This document shows, in pieces, positions 17,704-27,308 of a DNA stretch of 64,000 bases. The position numbers and the translations under genes were made by a program. The DNA is from Algoriphagus aquimarinus (lineage in GTDB: Bacteria; Bacteroidota; Bacteroidia; Cytophagales; Cyclobacteriaceae). Below the pieces are notes generated by a model. It was not told where the DNA came from and did not search any database. It saw nothing but the letters and a program-made list of their open reading frames with translations. Positions within the stretch are counted from its first letter, which is position 1. Each line of letters opens with the position of its first letter. The stretch lies in NCBI RefSeq assembly GCF_900112005.1, contig NZ_FOKK01000018.1, positions 1 to 64,000 on the forward strand, written 5' to 3'.

Positions 17704-19164
17704 ATGAATAGACTATACAAATACACTCTCGCAATACTTCTTCTGACTCTTGGTACGATGACTTCCTGTACCAAGGATTTTGAAGAAATCAATACCGATC
17801 CAAACAACCCGGTCGCCATCTCCCCTTCCTTGCTTTTGCCAAATGCAATACAAGTAACGGTGGATAGATATTGGGGACACAGCATCAGGTATGAAAGGCT
17901 TAATATCGATGCAGCCATGTGCTGGATCCAGCATCTTTCCAGAAATATCTATATCAATGCTGAAGGCGACAGTTATGAGATTCCTCTCACCATCTCTTCC
18001 GGCACTTGGAACAATATTTATAAAGAATCCCTGATCAATTTCGAGAAAGTAAAATCCCTATCTGGGCCAGGCAAAACATACGAAAATGCCAATTATGTAG
18101 GCATTGCAATGGTCATGCAGTCATTTGCCTATGCCTACCTCACAGATGTATTCGGACCTATTCCATATTCTGAAGCGCTAAAGGGTACAGCGGAAGAAGC
18201 CATCAACTCTCCGAAATACGATTCTATGGAGGAAGTGTACGCAGGCATTCTTGCTGACCTGATGGAAGCAAATGATCTTCTCTCTACTTCTGGACCTGCG
18301 GTAGTCGGGGACATCATGTTCAACGGCGATATCATGAAGTGGAAGCGATTTGCAAATTCACTTGCATTGAGAATTGCCAACAGACAAGCATCTAAAAAAG
18401 CTACAGAATCACGGGCTATAATGAGTCAAATATTGGCTAACCCAACCAAGTATCCTGTTATCGAGAGCAATTCTCAGACAGCTGAGCTAACTCACTTCGA
18501 TGTAATCGGAAGCAGAAACAAAATGTTTGATGTATTCTCCACTCGATCAGATTGGAATATCAGCACCACATTGATCAATAAACTTCTTGCACTAGACGAT
18601 GAAAGAATCACAGTCTATGCGCAGCCTTTGGCTGATGGAAGCTACGCTGGTTTGCCAAATGGCCTGACCGATGCAGCTGCTGGAACATACAATGCTTCGA
18701 GAATTGGACTTAAATATTTGGACCCAACCGCTCCAAGTGTCCTAATGACCTATGCAGAAGTGGAATTCATCAAAGCCGAAGCAGCATTAGACGGAGATAT
18801 CACGGGTGATGCAAGTGAATTCCTGGAAAGTGCAATCAAAGCCTCTTTCAAGCAGCAGGGCCTCACTATGCCGGGTGATTACATGTCACGTATCGGCGAA
18901 GTCACTAAGGAAAGCATCATGACTCAAAAGTGGATAGCGCTTTTCGGACAAGGAGTAGAGGCCTGGAACGAATACCGCAGAACAGGATATCCTGTGATGC
19001 CCGCACCAAACCCAAGCGCAGTGTTTTCAAACGATGGAATACTTCCTACTAGGATAGAATATCCCACTTCCGAATACTCCCTCAACAAAGCAAATCTAGA
19101 CGAAGGTGTAAGAAAGCTAGGAGGCTCTGACAACATGCGAACTCCACTTTGGTGGGTGGACTAA
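17704..19164 (+). CDS. SusD/RagB-family nutrient-binding outer-membrane lipoprotein
   Basis: Surface lipoprotein that caps the SusC barrel and captures the substrate. The lipobox ends at Cys22 (LLTLGTMTSC). The mature start CTKDFEEINTDPNNPVAISP is typical of the SusD-like group 2 family, with TPR-like helices through the 486 residues. The C-terminal signature EAWNEYRRTGYPVM is characteristic. It is translated directly after susC and before a small lipoprotein. The SusD-like-2 class is often found outside classical polysaccharide loci, which fits the lack of carbohydrate-active enzymes here. Confidence 0.94.
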   Translation: MNRLYKYTLAILLLTLGTMTSCTKDFEEINTDPNNPVAISPSLLLPNAIQVTVDRYWGHSIRYERLNIDAAMCWIQHLSRNIYINAEGDSYEIPLTISSGTWNNIYKESLINFEKVKSLSGPGKTYENANYVGIAMVMQSFAYAYLTDVFGPIPYSEALKGTAEEAINSPKYDSMEEVYAGILADLMEANDLLSTSGPAVVGDIMFNGDIMKWKRFANSLALRIANRQASKKATESRAIMSQILANPTKYPVIESNSQTAELTHFDVIGSRNKMFDVFSTRSDWNISTTLINKLLALDDERITVYAQPLADGSYAGLPNGLTDAAAGTYNASRIGLKYLDPTAPSVLMTYAEVEFIKAEAALDGDITGDASEFLESAIKASFKQQGLTMPGDYMSRIGEVTKESIMTQKWIALFGQGVEAWNEYRRTGYPVMPAPNPSAVFSNDGILPTRIEYPTSEYSLNKANLDEGVRKLGGSDNMRTPLWWVD

Positions 19165-19200
19165 TCAAAATCGATCTCTAATCATTCAACTGAAATTTAT

Positions 19201-19644
19201 ATGCAAAAGTCATTCAACATATACTTAATTCTGGCAGCGTTTGCCACTATTGCTTTCACCCAATCCTGCGTAGAAGCCGAGGATTTGGCTACGCCAAATG
19301 TAGCATCCCCTGTATTGGTTTTACTTGAAGGAAGTTCCTTCAGTGCCGCTTCCCCAGTCACGGTGGGCTCCAGATTTCTAGAACTCGACAAGACCAACAT
19401 TCTAGACTACACTAAAGGGATAGACTCCATTCCTGTACCCAACCTTAGCATCGCAGTCTTAATCAATAACACCAATGAAGTAGCCCAACTGGTCACAGAT
19501 ACCGGCGGCGGCGCTGAATTGGTTATTTCTTGGGCTGATCTAGGCTTATCAGAAGCAACTAGTGGAAGCTCGGTTCGACTTGAATTCTCAGGAACCTACA
19601 AAAATGTCGCCTTCAGAAAATACCACACTGTTAGGGTCAAATAA
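19201..19644 (+). CDS. small secreted lipoprotein of the SusC/D locus
   Basis: A 147-residue lipoprotein (lipobox AFTQSC, Cys23) with no family that I recognise. The mature part is beta-rich, acidic and without Cys, resembling an Ig-like or beta-sandwich surface module (SVRLEFSGTYKNVAFRKYH). It is 36 bp after susD and in the same orientation, so it is probably an accessory surface component of the same uptake complex. The function is unknown. Confidence 0.75.
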   Translation: MQKSFNIYLILAAFATIAFTQSCVEAEDLATPNVASPVLVLLEGSSFSAASPVTVGSRFLELDKTNILDYTKGIDSIPVPNLSIAVLINNTNEVAQLVTDTGGGAELVISWADLGLSEATSGSSVRLEFSGTYKNVAFRKYHTVRVK

Positions 19645-19704
19645 CAACGTTCATTCTTTATAAAATCAATCCTCTAAAACTTTCTACAACCTTATTAAAT
19701 TACT

Positions 19705-20874
19705 ATGAACCACTCTATTAACAGAAGAAATTGGATCAAATCCAGCCTTATGGCTGTGGGAACTATGGCGATTGCCCCTGCTTTTGCCATGCCAAAAAAC
19801 AAAGCTCTTGCAGTATATCAGCCTGACTCAATTCTACATGAGCATATTCCAACTTTTCAATACAATGAAGCGAGAATAGTAGCAAAATTAAATGCAAATG
19901 AGAATCCTTATGGTCCTTCTCCAAAGGTAATCAAGGCCATTTCTGACTCTATTTCTCTAGGCAACAGATATGGACATGGGGAAGCAAAAATACTTCTTGA
20001 CATGATCGCCGAGAAAGAAGGAGTATCAGCAGACCACATCATGCTATCTCCTGGTTCTTCAGATATTCTAGAAAAAGTAGCTTTTGTACAGTTTATGAAT
20101 GGCGGAAATGTAGTCTCTGCAGATCCATCCTACATGTCATTGATGAATACTGCTCAAAAGCTTGGTGCCACTTGGAAGCCTACCCTATTGACTGGAGATT
20201 TTCAGCATGACCTGGATGCTATGGAAAAAGCTGTCGACGCTGAAACGAATCTTGTTTACATCTGTAATCCAAACAACCCTACAGGATCGATCACTGATGC
20301 TACCAAACTAAAAGCTTTCTGTTCAAAAGTATCAGCGAAAACACCGGTATTCGTGGATGAAGCCTACTTGGAATTCCTTCAGAAACCAGAGGAAAGCTCT
20401 ATGGTAGGATTAGTAGCCGAAGGTAAAGATGTAATCGTAGCTAGAACTTTCTCCAAAATCCACGGAATGGCAGGATTAAGAATTGGCTACATGGTAGCAC
20501 TACCTGAGCGTATCGAGAGCATCACTTCTATGGTACGAAGCACAATGGGACTTTGCGTCACCTCACTAAATGGCGCTATCGCAAGCATGAAGGAAGAAAG
20601 CTTCCTCAGCAGCTGTAGAAGCATGAATGCAGAATGTAGAGAGTACACCAAAGGTGAAGTAGCTTCTCTAGGCTACGATATCATTCCTACCGAAACCAGC
20701 TTTATGATTTTCCCACTTCGAATGGAAGGGCAGCCATTTATGAAAGGCATGTACGACAGCGGAGTTGGTATCCGGGTATTCAACATTGACAACAAACCTT
20801 GGTGTAGAGTAAGTATGGGTACCATGGAAGAAATGGAAATTTTCGTCGATGCATTCAAAAAAGTGACCGCATAG
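19705..20874 (+). CDS. Tat-exported PLP-dependent aminotransferase (histidinol-phosphate aminotransferase-like)
   Basis: A fold-type I aminotransferase of 389 residues resembling HisC, but with a twin-arginine signal (INRRNWIKSSLMAVGTMAIA, Arg7-Arg8), so it should fold with PLP in the cytoplasm and act in the periplasm. PLP site features are present: NPNNPTGS, DEAYLEF, and Lys251 in SKIHGMAGLRIGY, which forms the Schiff base. Being exported, it is unlikely to serve histidine synthesis. Its place between a SusC/D pair and an AEC transporter suggests that it deaminates an imported amine or amino acid in the periplasm. The amino acceptor is unknown. Confidence 0.88.
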   Translation: MNHSINRRNWIKSSLMAVGTMAIAPAFAMPKNKALAVYQPDSILHEHIPTFQYNEARIVAKLNANENPYGPSPKVIKAISDSISLGNRYGHGEAKILLDMIAEKEGVSADHIMLSPGSSDILEKVAFVQFMNGGNVVSADPSYMSLMNTAQKLGATWKPTLLTGDFQHDLDAMEKAVDAETNLVYICNPNNPTGSITDATKLKAFCSKVSAKTPVFVDEAYLEFLQKPEESSMVGLVAEGKDVIVARTFSKIHGMAGLRIGYMVALPERIESITSMVRSTMGLCVTSLNGAIASMKEESFLSSCRSMNAECREYTKGEVASLGYDIIPTETSFMIFPLRMEGQPFMKGMYDSGVGIRVFNIDNKPWCRVSMGTMEEMEIFVDAFKKVTA

Positions 20875-20889
20875 TAAACAAGGATTCGT

Positions 20890-22026
20890 ATGAGTATTGC
20901 ACTTCAGAAGACCCTATCGCTGCTCCTTTTGATAGTTATCGGGATATTTCTCCAGAAAAAACTTCAAAATGAGGATCAGAAAAAGGGGTTAAAATCCATA
21001 ATTCTAAACATCGCCTTGCCGGCAATGATCTTTGTTGCCTTGTTGAAAATCGAAATCAATCCGGATCTATTGATTCTTCCGGTTTTGGCTTTGGTATTTA
21101 ATATTGTGATGATCTTCCTTACCAAGTACTCGCTGCCATATTTTGGTGTCAAAGCGGATACACCGGCCATGCGAACACTGATGTTGCTTCTCCCATCTTT
21201 GGCTCCGGGATTGACCTGTTTCCCTTTTATAGTAGAGTACCTGGGAGATGACGCGCTAGCTTGGGCAGCACTGTCAGACATTGGAAATAAGCTATTCGTG
21301 TTAGTATTAGCCTATTTACTAGCCATGTCTTGGTACTACAAAAACCAAAACCTCAAATCTAAATCGAATGGCCAAAAGGTAAAAGAACTGCTGATAGCCA
21401 TGGTAAGTGAACCGATCAATTTGGTAATTCTAGTTGCGATAGTTCTGCTAAGCTTTGGATTCAATATGGACAGCATGCCAGGGTTTCTTAGCGAATCTAT
21501 CCTGATGATGAAGGATATGATGACTCCGTTAGTCTTGATTTTCATAGGCATAGCCGTGATCTTCAAATGGGACCAACTGCGTATGATAACCTCTATACTC
21601 ACTTTCAGAGCTGGATTTACATTCCTGCTTAGCGGTCTATTCATCTGGTTAGTGCCAATGCCTTCTGAGGCAGCGATACTACTAGCAGTGGTATTTCCAC
21701 AGAGTGCAGTGAGCTTTTGGCCATTTGCGCACATGTCTGCGATACGGAAGTTTGAATATGAAAATGAGGCTCAAAAAGACAATCCAACCTTTGATCTGGA
21801 ATTAGGAATCAACGTATTAGCGGTATCGATGCCTTTCAGCACCTTACTGATACTTGGCGTATTTACATCTGGTAGCTATTTCACTTCCCCTCTTCATGTC
21901 ATCACTATTGGTGGGGTATTGATAGGAGCAGCAATATTACCAAAAGCCATTCAATGGGTTAAGAACGCAGATTTTGGTTTTGAAAACCTACGAGAGAAAG
22001 AATTAAAAGACAGTTCAGTTGAGTAA
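20890..22026 (+). CDS. AEC-family (auxin efflux carrier-like) transporter
   Basis: An inner-membrane carrier of 378 residues with about 10 TM helices in two repeats, starting ALQKTLSLLLLIVIGIFLQKK. The family contains transporters for malate, malonate and other small carboxylates. Positioned 15 bp after the exported aminotransferase gene, it would be well placed to move the 2-oxo acid product, or a related acid, across the inner membrane; that is inference. The start MSIALQKT is well supported by spacing. It is the last gene of the unit, followed by a terminator. Confidence 0.87.
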   Translation: MSIALQKTLSLLLLIVIGIFLQKKLQNEDQKKGLKSIILNIALPAMIFVALLKIEINPDLLILPVLALVFNIVMIFLTKYSLPYFGVKADTPAMRTLMLLLPSLAPGLTCFPFIVEYLGDDALAWAALSDIGNKLFVLVLAYLLAMSWYYKNQNLKSKSNGQKVKELLIAMVSEPINLVILVAIVLLSFGFNMDSMPGFLSESILMMKDMMTPLVLIFIGIAVIFKWDQLRMITSILTFRAGFTFLLSGLFIWLVPMPSEAAILLAVVFPQSAVSFWPFAHMSAIRKFEYENEAQKDNPTFDLELGINVLAVSMPFSTLLILGVFTSGSYFTSPLHVITIGGVLIGAAILPKAIQWVKNADFGFENLREKELKDSSVE

Positions 22027-22074
22027 CACTAGGTAGGTTAATAGAATAACCGATAGGTTTGATCAAATGAAAAT

Positions 22075-22099
22075 GCCTGAGCTATGCTCGGGCTTTTTT
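22075..22099 (+). terminator. intrinsic terminator of the SusC/D-aminotransferase-AEC unit
   Basis: A stem GCCTGAG...CTCGGGC (one G-U pair) is followed directly by TTTTTT. It closes the plus-strand unit 49 bp after the AEC stop. Confidence 0.8.
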
Positions 22100-22196
22100 G
22101 TGCAAAAAATCAGTTTCAATTATGAATCTTAGTGAAATAATCAGGTTGGAAGGTCCTCAATTTCCTGCTAAATTGAACTCCCAAACACGCTACATA

Positions 22197-22970
22197 ATGC
22201 AAAAACTCACCCTGACATTTGCCTCTTTACTACTTCTAGTTTCTATTGTTTCTTGCCAATCCAATGTAGAAAAATCTCTTCCTGAGCTTTCTCCTGAATT
22301 CACAGCCGTTTTAGATGCGCACGGAGAATGGCAAAAATGGTTCAATGCCAAGGCTGAGAGCTATTCGATGATCCATGAGGGTATTATGATAGAGGAAAAT
22401 GCTTTTATCAATCTGGAAAGTAGACAAATCCGCCTTTCTACCACGGATTTTGAGATTGGCTTTGATGGGTATCAGACTTGGATCAGTCCAAACAGAGAGG
22501 CTTATAGCGGGGAATCCCTGAAGTTCTATCACAACCTGTATTTCTACTTTTTCAACATTCCCTATGTATTCACTGATCAAGGAGTGACAGTAGAAAAAGT
22601 AGAGGACAAATTATTGAATGGAAAAAAATACCCGACGTTCCAGGCAAAATTTGATGCTAACACAGCATCAACAAATCCTAAGAACCAATACTTCATGCTG
22701 GTGAACCCTGAAACCAATAGAGTTGAATACGTTCTTTACTCGGTTCCTTCCAATGACAGTGAAAACCCTCCTCTTAGCGCGTTGAAATACGATGATTACA
22801 GAGAATCAAATGGTGCGTTTTTCCCTAGAATCCTCACGGGATACACTATTGAAAACGACTCTACCAAGATTTTAAAATACCAAGTCACCATAGCAGATGC
22901 CTTGCTTTTGGATGAAGAGTTTGACTCAGAAATATTCGAAAAACCAAAAGAAGGGGTTTACGCAGATTAA
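22197..22970 (+). CDS. DUF6503-family lipoprotein
   Basis: A 257-residue lipoprotein of unknown function. The ATG at 22197 is chosen because it gives a clean signal peptide with lipobox (LLVSIVSC); the longer frame adds 33 non-signal-like residues. The mature part begins with a putative helix and the segment VLDAHGEWQKWFNAKAESYS, like other Bacteroidetes DUF6503 proteins, then a beta-rich body resembling LolA/outer-membrane lipoprotein folds (GFDGYQTWISPNREAYSG). It lies alone, converging on the alpha-E gene with a 21-bp gap. Confidence 0.78.
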   Translation: MQKLTLTFASLLLLVSIVSCQSNVEKSLPELSPEFTAVLDAHGEWQKWFNAKAESYSMIHEGIMIEENAFINLESRQIRLSTTDFEIGFDGYQTWISPNREAYSGESLKFYHNLYFYFFNIPYVFTDQGVTVEKVEDKLLNGKKYPTFQAKFDANTASTNPKNQYFMLVNPETNRVEYVLYSVPSNDSENPPLSALKYDDYRESNGAFFPRILTGYTIENDSTKILKYQVTIADALLLDEEFDSEIFEKPKEGVYAD

Positions 22971-22991
22971 TATCCTGAAGATTTCAGCTTA

Positions 22992-23978
22992 TCAATTCTG
23001 ATTTTGACTTTGAGTTTGATAGGTCTGATTATCTCTGATAGTAAAGAAGTTAGAGTCGACTAAATTAGATATCTCATTAATTTTCAACTGAAGATTATCC
23101 AAATACTCGTGCAAGCCAAAGCCAATAATCTCTCCTACTTCGGCAAATTCTAATTTTGAACGCAATTCTCCCATAGCCTTTTCAGGTGAATTCATATATC
23201 CACCACCCAAATTTCCTGAAATGTTATGGAGGCACTTCTCAGCTTCTTTGATGCAAAAATAGATGGATCTAGGAAAGTACTTATTCAGTGTTAAAAACTC
23301 CACCACGTTGGCAGACTCAATATTCCCATACAATCTGCGATAGGTATTGAATGCAGTAACTGACTTCAATAAAGCCATCCAGTGAAGGAAATCAAGAGGA
23401 GTACCGATCTCCTGGTCTGAAGGCAGAAGTATATGATATTTCACATCTAACATCCTGGAAGTCTTATCAGCTCTCTCTAGGAATTGACCAAGCTGTCTGA
23501 AATACCACCCTTCAGTTCGGGCCACACTACTATCCGCGATACCATAAATCAATAAAATCTGATTTTTTACTTTCTCAAAAAACGGCCTTGGATCTTCTTT
23601 TTTCCAAACCTTTTTTTCCAAGCCTTCCTGCATCATATAGTAGAGTTCATTGACTTTCTCCCACGTTTCCTTACTTAGGTTTTCGCGGATGATCCGTGCA
23701 TTTTCTCTAGCATTTTTGATGGTGGAGACCATGGAGTTTGGGTTTTCTGCATCAAACCCCAAAAAGAATAAAACCTGATTTTTCTCGTAACCAGTACAAC
23801 TTTTCTCATAAAGAGCCAAATCTCCTGTAGCTGCGATCAAAGGACGCCACTGCTCTTTGAGATCTAGCGGAAGATCTTGCATCAGGTTGAAATTCACGTC
23901 TATAAATCGCGCATAATTCTCCGCGCGCTCTAGGTATCTCCCTAGCCAATAAATACTATTTGCTACTCTACTTAGCAT
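22992..23978 (-). CDS. alpha-E domain protein
   Basis: A 328-residue all-helical protein of the alpha-E family, beginning MLSRVANSIYWLGRYLERAENYARFID. The motif WYFRQLGQFLERADKTSRMLD is typical. Members are encoded next to circularly permuted ATP-grasp proteins and often a transglutaminase-like protein or a proteasome-type peptidase, and are suspected to belong to a peptide-forming system. Here the ATP-grasp gene is directly upstream on the same strand, with a 166-bp spacer containing a dispersed repeat (24063-24092). No transglutaminase gene is seen. The biochemical role is unknown. Confidence 0.9.
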   Translation of the reverse strand: MLSRVANSIYWLGRYLERAENYARFIDVNFNLMQDLPLDLKEQWRPLIAATGDLALYEKSCTGYEKNQVLFFLGFDAENPNSMVSTIKNARENARIIRENLSKETWEKVNELYYMMQEGLEKKVWKKEDPRPFFEKVKNQILLIYGIADSSVARTEGWYFRQLGQFLERADKTSRMLDVKYHILLPSDQEIGTPLDFLHWMALLKSVTAFNTYRRLYGNIESANVVEFLTLNKYFPRSIYFCIKEAEKCLHNISGNLGGGYMNSPEKAMGELRSKLEFAEVGEIIGFGLHEYLDNLQLKINEISNLVDSNFFTIRDNQTYQTQSQNQN

Positions 23979-24144
23979 ATTGTTTCAGTTTATTATTTGT
24001 ATACCCGCTTTTTTGCCAGTTATCAGACTAAAGCATTATATGTTTTGCTCCACAGTAAACTTCTGGTCACTTCGGTCACCGGTCTTCTGACCAAGTGAGC
24101 AAAGAAAAATTGGCTGCTGGCATGATTACGGGTAATCATATTCA

Positions 24145-25569
24145 TTAATATAAAACCCAGGTATCCTTACTTCCTCCACCTTGGGAGCTGTTCACTACTA
24201 ACGAACCTTTCTTCAGCGCTACTCGAGTCAATGCGCCTGGAATCACCTCAATTTCTTGTCCATACAAGATATAAGGTCTCAGATCCACATGCCTTCCGCT
24301 TATACCCTCATCGGTAAGTGTCGGCACTGTTGAAAGGGATAAAGTAGGCTGAGCGATGTAGTTTGTTGGATTATTGGCAACAAGCTCTCTGAATTTCGCA
24401 TGCTCCTCTGGAGTTGCCTTTGGACCAATCAGCATCCCGTATCCACCTGCCGCATTCGTTTCCTTCACAACTAATTCTTCTATGTGATCCAACACATATT
24501 GCCTGTCCTCTTCCTCTCTACAGAGATAAGTTGGTACATTATTTAATATTGGTTCTTCATTAAGATAGTATTTGATGATTTTTGGAACGTAAGCATAAAC
24601 TGCCTTATCATCCGCTACGCCCGTTCCAGGAGCATTTGCCAAAGCAATATTCCCCGCTTTATAGGCTTCAAAAAGACCAGGAACTCCCAGCATAGAATCT
24701 GGATTGAAAGTCTCTGGATCCAAGAATGTGTCATCTATCCTGCGATAAAGCACATCGATTTGCTCTAAACCTTTGGTGGTCTGCATGTACACTTTCTTAT
24801 TCTCTACGATCAAGTCCACGCCACTGACCAGCTCCACTCCCATTTGCAAAGCGAGGTACGAATGTTCATAATAAGCCGAGTTATAAACCCCGGGAGTCAG
24901 TACTCCGACCACAGGTTTAGGCTTATCCGAAAGATTCTGAAGCATCCTAAGTAACTTAGTCGGATAGTTCGAGACTGGCATTACACCCTTTTGATTAAAA
25001 ATATCAGGGTAGACGCGCTTGATTATTTCTCGACTTTCCAACATATAGGAAACTCCTGATGGACATCTGAGATTATCTTCCAAGATGTAATATTCCCCAT
25101 CCTTACTCTTCACGAGATCAGTACCCGTAATATGACACCAGATACCCTTAGGAGGAGTCAATCCTATACAAGGCTCAAGATAATCCTTACTCTTAAGGAT
25201 CAGGTCTGAAGGCACGACACCATCTTTCAGGATATTTCGCTCATTATAAATATCCTGAAGAAACATATTCAAAGCTTGAGTTCTTTGCTTTAATCCAGCC
25301 TCGAGCTTTTGCCATTCTGAATTGGGAATAATCCTGGGAATGATATCCAAGTGAAGGATTTTCTCCATTCCCTGATTGTCATGATAGACATTAAAAGTCA
25401 TACCCATCGATCGCTGCGTCTGATTGGCAGAATGCTGCAACTGGTTCATCTTTTTGGAACTCGTCTTTTTCAGATGATTGTAAAACTCATTGTAATGCTC
25501 TCTAATCTCCCCTTCTTCAGAGATCATCTCATCGTAATGTTCTCCTGCGTTGTATCCTTCGGTCTTCAT
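24145..25569 (-). CDS. circularly permuted type 2 ATP-grasp protein
   Basis: A 474-residue enzyme of the DUF404/DUF407 (circularly permuted ATP-grasp type 2) family. It probably forms an amide or ester bond with ATP; the substrate is unknown. Recognisable segments: YHDNQGMEKILHLDIIPRII, GVLTPGVYNSAYYEHSYLA, RIDDTFLDPETFNPDSMLG, VVKETNAAGGYGMLIGP and GRHVDLRPYILYG. It ends near GGGSKDTWVLY. It precedes the alpha-E gene in the usual order for this conserved pair. Confidence 0.92.
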   Translation of the reverse strand: MKTEGYNAGEHYDEMISEEGEIREHYNEFYNHLKKTSSKKMNQLQHSANQTQRSMGMTFNVYHDNQGMEKILHLDIIPRIIPNSEWQKLEAGLKQRTQALNMFLQDIYNERNILKDGVVPSDLILKSKDYLEPCIGLTPPKGIWCHITGTDLVKSKDGEYYILEDNLRCPSGVSYMLESREIIKRVYPDIFNQKGVMPVSNYPTKLLRMLQNLSDKPKPVVGVLTPGVYNSAYYEHSYLALQMGVELVSGVDLIVENKKVYMQTTKGLEQIDVLYRRIDDTFLDPETFNPDSMLGVPGLFEAYKAGNIALANAPGTGVADDKAVYAYVPKIIKYYLNEEPILNNVPTYLCREEEDRQYVLDHIEELVVKETNAAGGYGMLIGPKATPEEHAKFRELVANNPTNYIAQPTLSLSTVPTLTDEGISGRHVDLRPYILYGQEIEVIPGALTRVALKKGSLVVNSSQGGGSKDTWVLY

Positions 25570-25831
25570 AAGTTTATCTAAAATAAAACAAGCTTCAAAA
25601 AGATAGGTGAATTAGAGTAATTGTCAAAAAAATAATAAAAATAGGTTCATATTTTTATGAAAATCTATATTCTTGCCACGATATGTCAATACTATGATTC
25701 AATAATTACCACTCTATCAATCAATCAGACCATCATTTCAGCCCTCTCTTCTCAGTTAAGTTAAGTATTTATTCTTGGGTTGGTTGCAGTTGCAGACAGA
25801 ACTGTTGATTAAAATACTTTATTTTCGACCC

Positions 25832-26737
25832 ATGGTTAAGCGACTTTTAAAAATACAAGACAACTCGATAGTGAAGAGAATCACGATTTGGAGACAAATC
25901 AAGGACGGTCTTTTCATTGCAATAGGAGTCGTGATGGCTAGCATAGGCTTGAAGGGTTTTTTATTGCCAAATGGATTCTTTGATGGAGGCGCGATGGGCA
26001 TGTCACTGCTCTTAGACATGCTTACTCCAGTCAATCTTTCTGTACTAATTATACTAGTCAACTTACCATTCATTCTGCTTGGTGCTAAGCAGGTTTCGGT
26101 GCCATTCGCGATCAAAAGCACCTTGGCAATTTTTGCGCTAGCACTACTTGTTCATTACATAGAAGTCCCTGCTATAACGGCAGATAAATTGCTGATTGCT
26201 GTTTTTGGAGGTTTTTTCTTAGGATCAGGAATTGGATTTGCTATTCGAGGTGGGGCTGTAATCGACGGAACTGAAGTGCTAGCCATTTCTGTGAGCAGAA
26301 AATCAAGCCTAACTGTAGGTGATTTTATCACTGTCTTCAATGTCTGCCTATTTATAATCGCAGCTATTTTCGTAGATATAGAAACAGCCATGTATTCCAT
26401 GCTGACTTACTTCTCCGCTTCCAAAACTGTAGATTTCATCATCAACGGCGTGGAAGAATACCTAGGCGTGATGATCATGTCTTCGTACAATGAAGAAATC
26501 AAACAAATGATTTCCTTTGACTTAGGAAGAGGGGTGACAGTACTGAAATCTGATGGAGGATATGGAGACAAGGCCAAAGAGCTTCCCGATAGAAAAGTAT
26601 TATTCTGCGTAATCACCCGATTAGAAGTCACCAAAATGCTTGTGGAAATCGAAAAAATTGACTCCAAAGCCTTTGTGATTCAATATCCTATCAAGGACAC
26701 TAAGGGAGGGATGATTAAGAAGAGACCGCTTCATTAG
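25832..26737 (+). CDS. YitT-family membrane protein with DUF2179 domain
   Basis: An inner-membrane protein of 301 residues with five or six TM helices (KDGLFIAIGVVMASIGLKGF, NLSVLIILVNLPFILLG, FAIFALALLVHYI and others), a glycine-rich loop GGAVIDGTEVLA and a C-terminal soluble DUF2179 domain (ISFDLGRGVTVLKSDGGYG). The ATG at 25832 is preferred over an upstream in-frame start because the added 19 residues lack conservation features. The role of the family is not established. A weak promoter-like TATTTTCG lies a few nt upstream (25820-25827). Confidence 0.87.
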   Translation: MVKRLLKIQDNSIVKRITIWRQIKDGLFIAIGVVMASIGLKGFLLPNGFFDGGAMGMSLLLDMLTPVNLSVLIILVNLPFILLGAKQVSVPFAIKSTLAIFALALLVHYIEVPAITADKLLIAVFGGFFLGSGIGFAIRGGAVIDGTEVLAISVSRKSSLTVGDFITVFNVCLFIIAAIFVDIETAMYSMLTYFSASKTVDFIINGVEEYLGVMIMSSYNEEIKQMISFDLGRGVTVLKSDGGYGDKAKELPDRKVLFCVITRLEVTKMLVEIEKIDSKAFVIQYPIKDTKGGMIKKRPLH

Positions 26738-26842
26738 TCGTTAGTAGCTAGACAGAAGTAGCAGGACATTAGATTTAGAGACAAAAGAAAAGGGCGAATA
26801 TCATAAATCTAGACTCTTGGTTTTAAAATCTAGATTCTAATT

Positions 26843-27160
26843 TTAATTTAATTCATCTCTTTTTTTATAAAAGGTCTTTCCCAATTTATTGATATGATCG
26901 AGCAGATTTTTGTTCTGAATCCTACCAAGACTCTGTAGATCGATAGTGTAAGGAAAATCACTCTCATTAATATCAGAAATCACTTTTCCCAAAGTAAAAC
27001 GATCAATTTCTCCATCAGCAATAACCAAATCCAGATCAGATCTATTAGTAAAAGTACCTTTGACTCGAGAACCATAGATAATCACATGGGCTACCTGTGG
27101 ATATTTTTCAAAAATATCAACAAGTATCTCTTGAGCAGAATTTGTCAGTCCAAATCTCAT
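26843..27160 (-). CDS. MNT-type nucleotidyltransferase antitoxin
   Basis: A minimal nucleotidyltransferase of about 105 residues with the motif YGSRVKGTFTNRSDLDLVI (GS-x10-DxD), the Pol-beta-like catalytic signature. The ATG at 27160 (MRFGLTNS) is preferred; a longer version would use TTG. It lies downstream of a HEPN gene on the same strand. In HEPN-MNT modules the MNT protein neutralises the HEPN RNase by AMP transfer, so this is probably the antitoxin half. The intergenic spacer is about 150 bp, longer than usual for such pairs. Confidence 0.85.
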   Translation of the reverse strand: MRFGLTNSAQEILVDIFEKYPQVAHVIIYGSRVKGTFTNRSDLDLVIADGEIDRFTLGKVISDINESDFPYTIDLQSLGRIQNKNLLDHINKLGKTFYKKRDELN

Positions 27161-27308
27161 CAATTTATTATTATTTTTCAACGGTCATATGCCTGCTCGG
27201 TTGACGCCAATTGGACGCGGATTCTAGCAAGGCTTAGAATCATCAGTTTAAGCATCTCGTTACTCATGCCTATCTACCTCAGACAGACTCGATTTCACAA
27301 ACTCCAAC

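Noticed and set aside
19705-20874. Calling the aminotransferase HisC of histidine synthesis
   Set aside because: It has a twin-arginine export signal and no his genes nearby; it sits in a SusC/D locus, so a biosynthetic role is unlikely.
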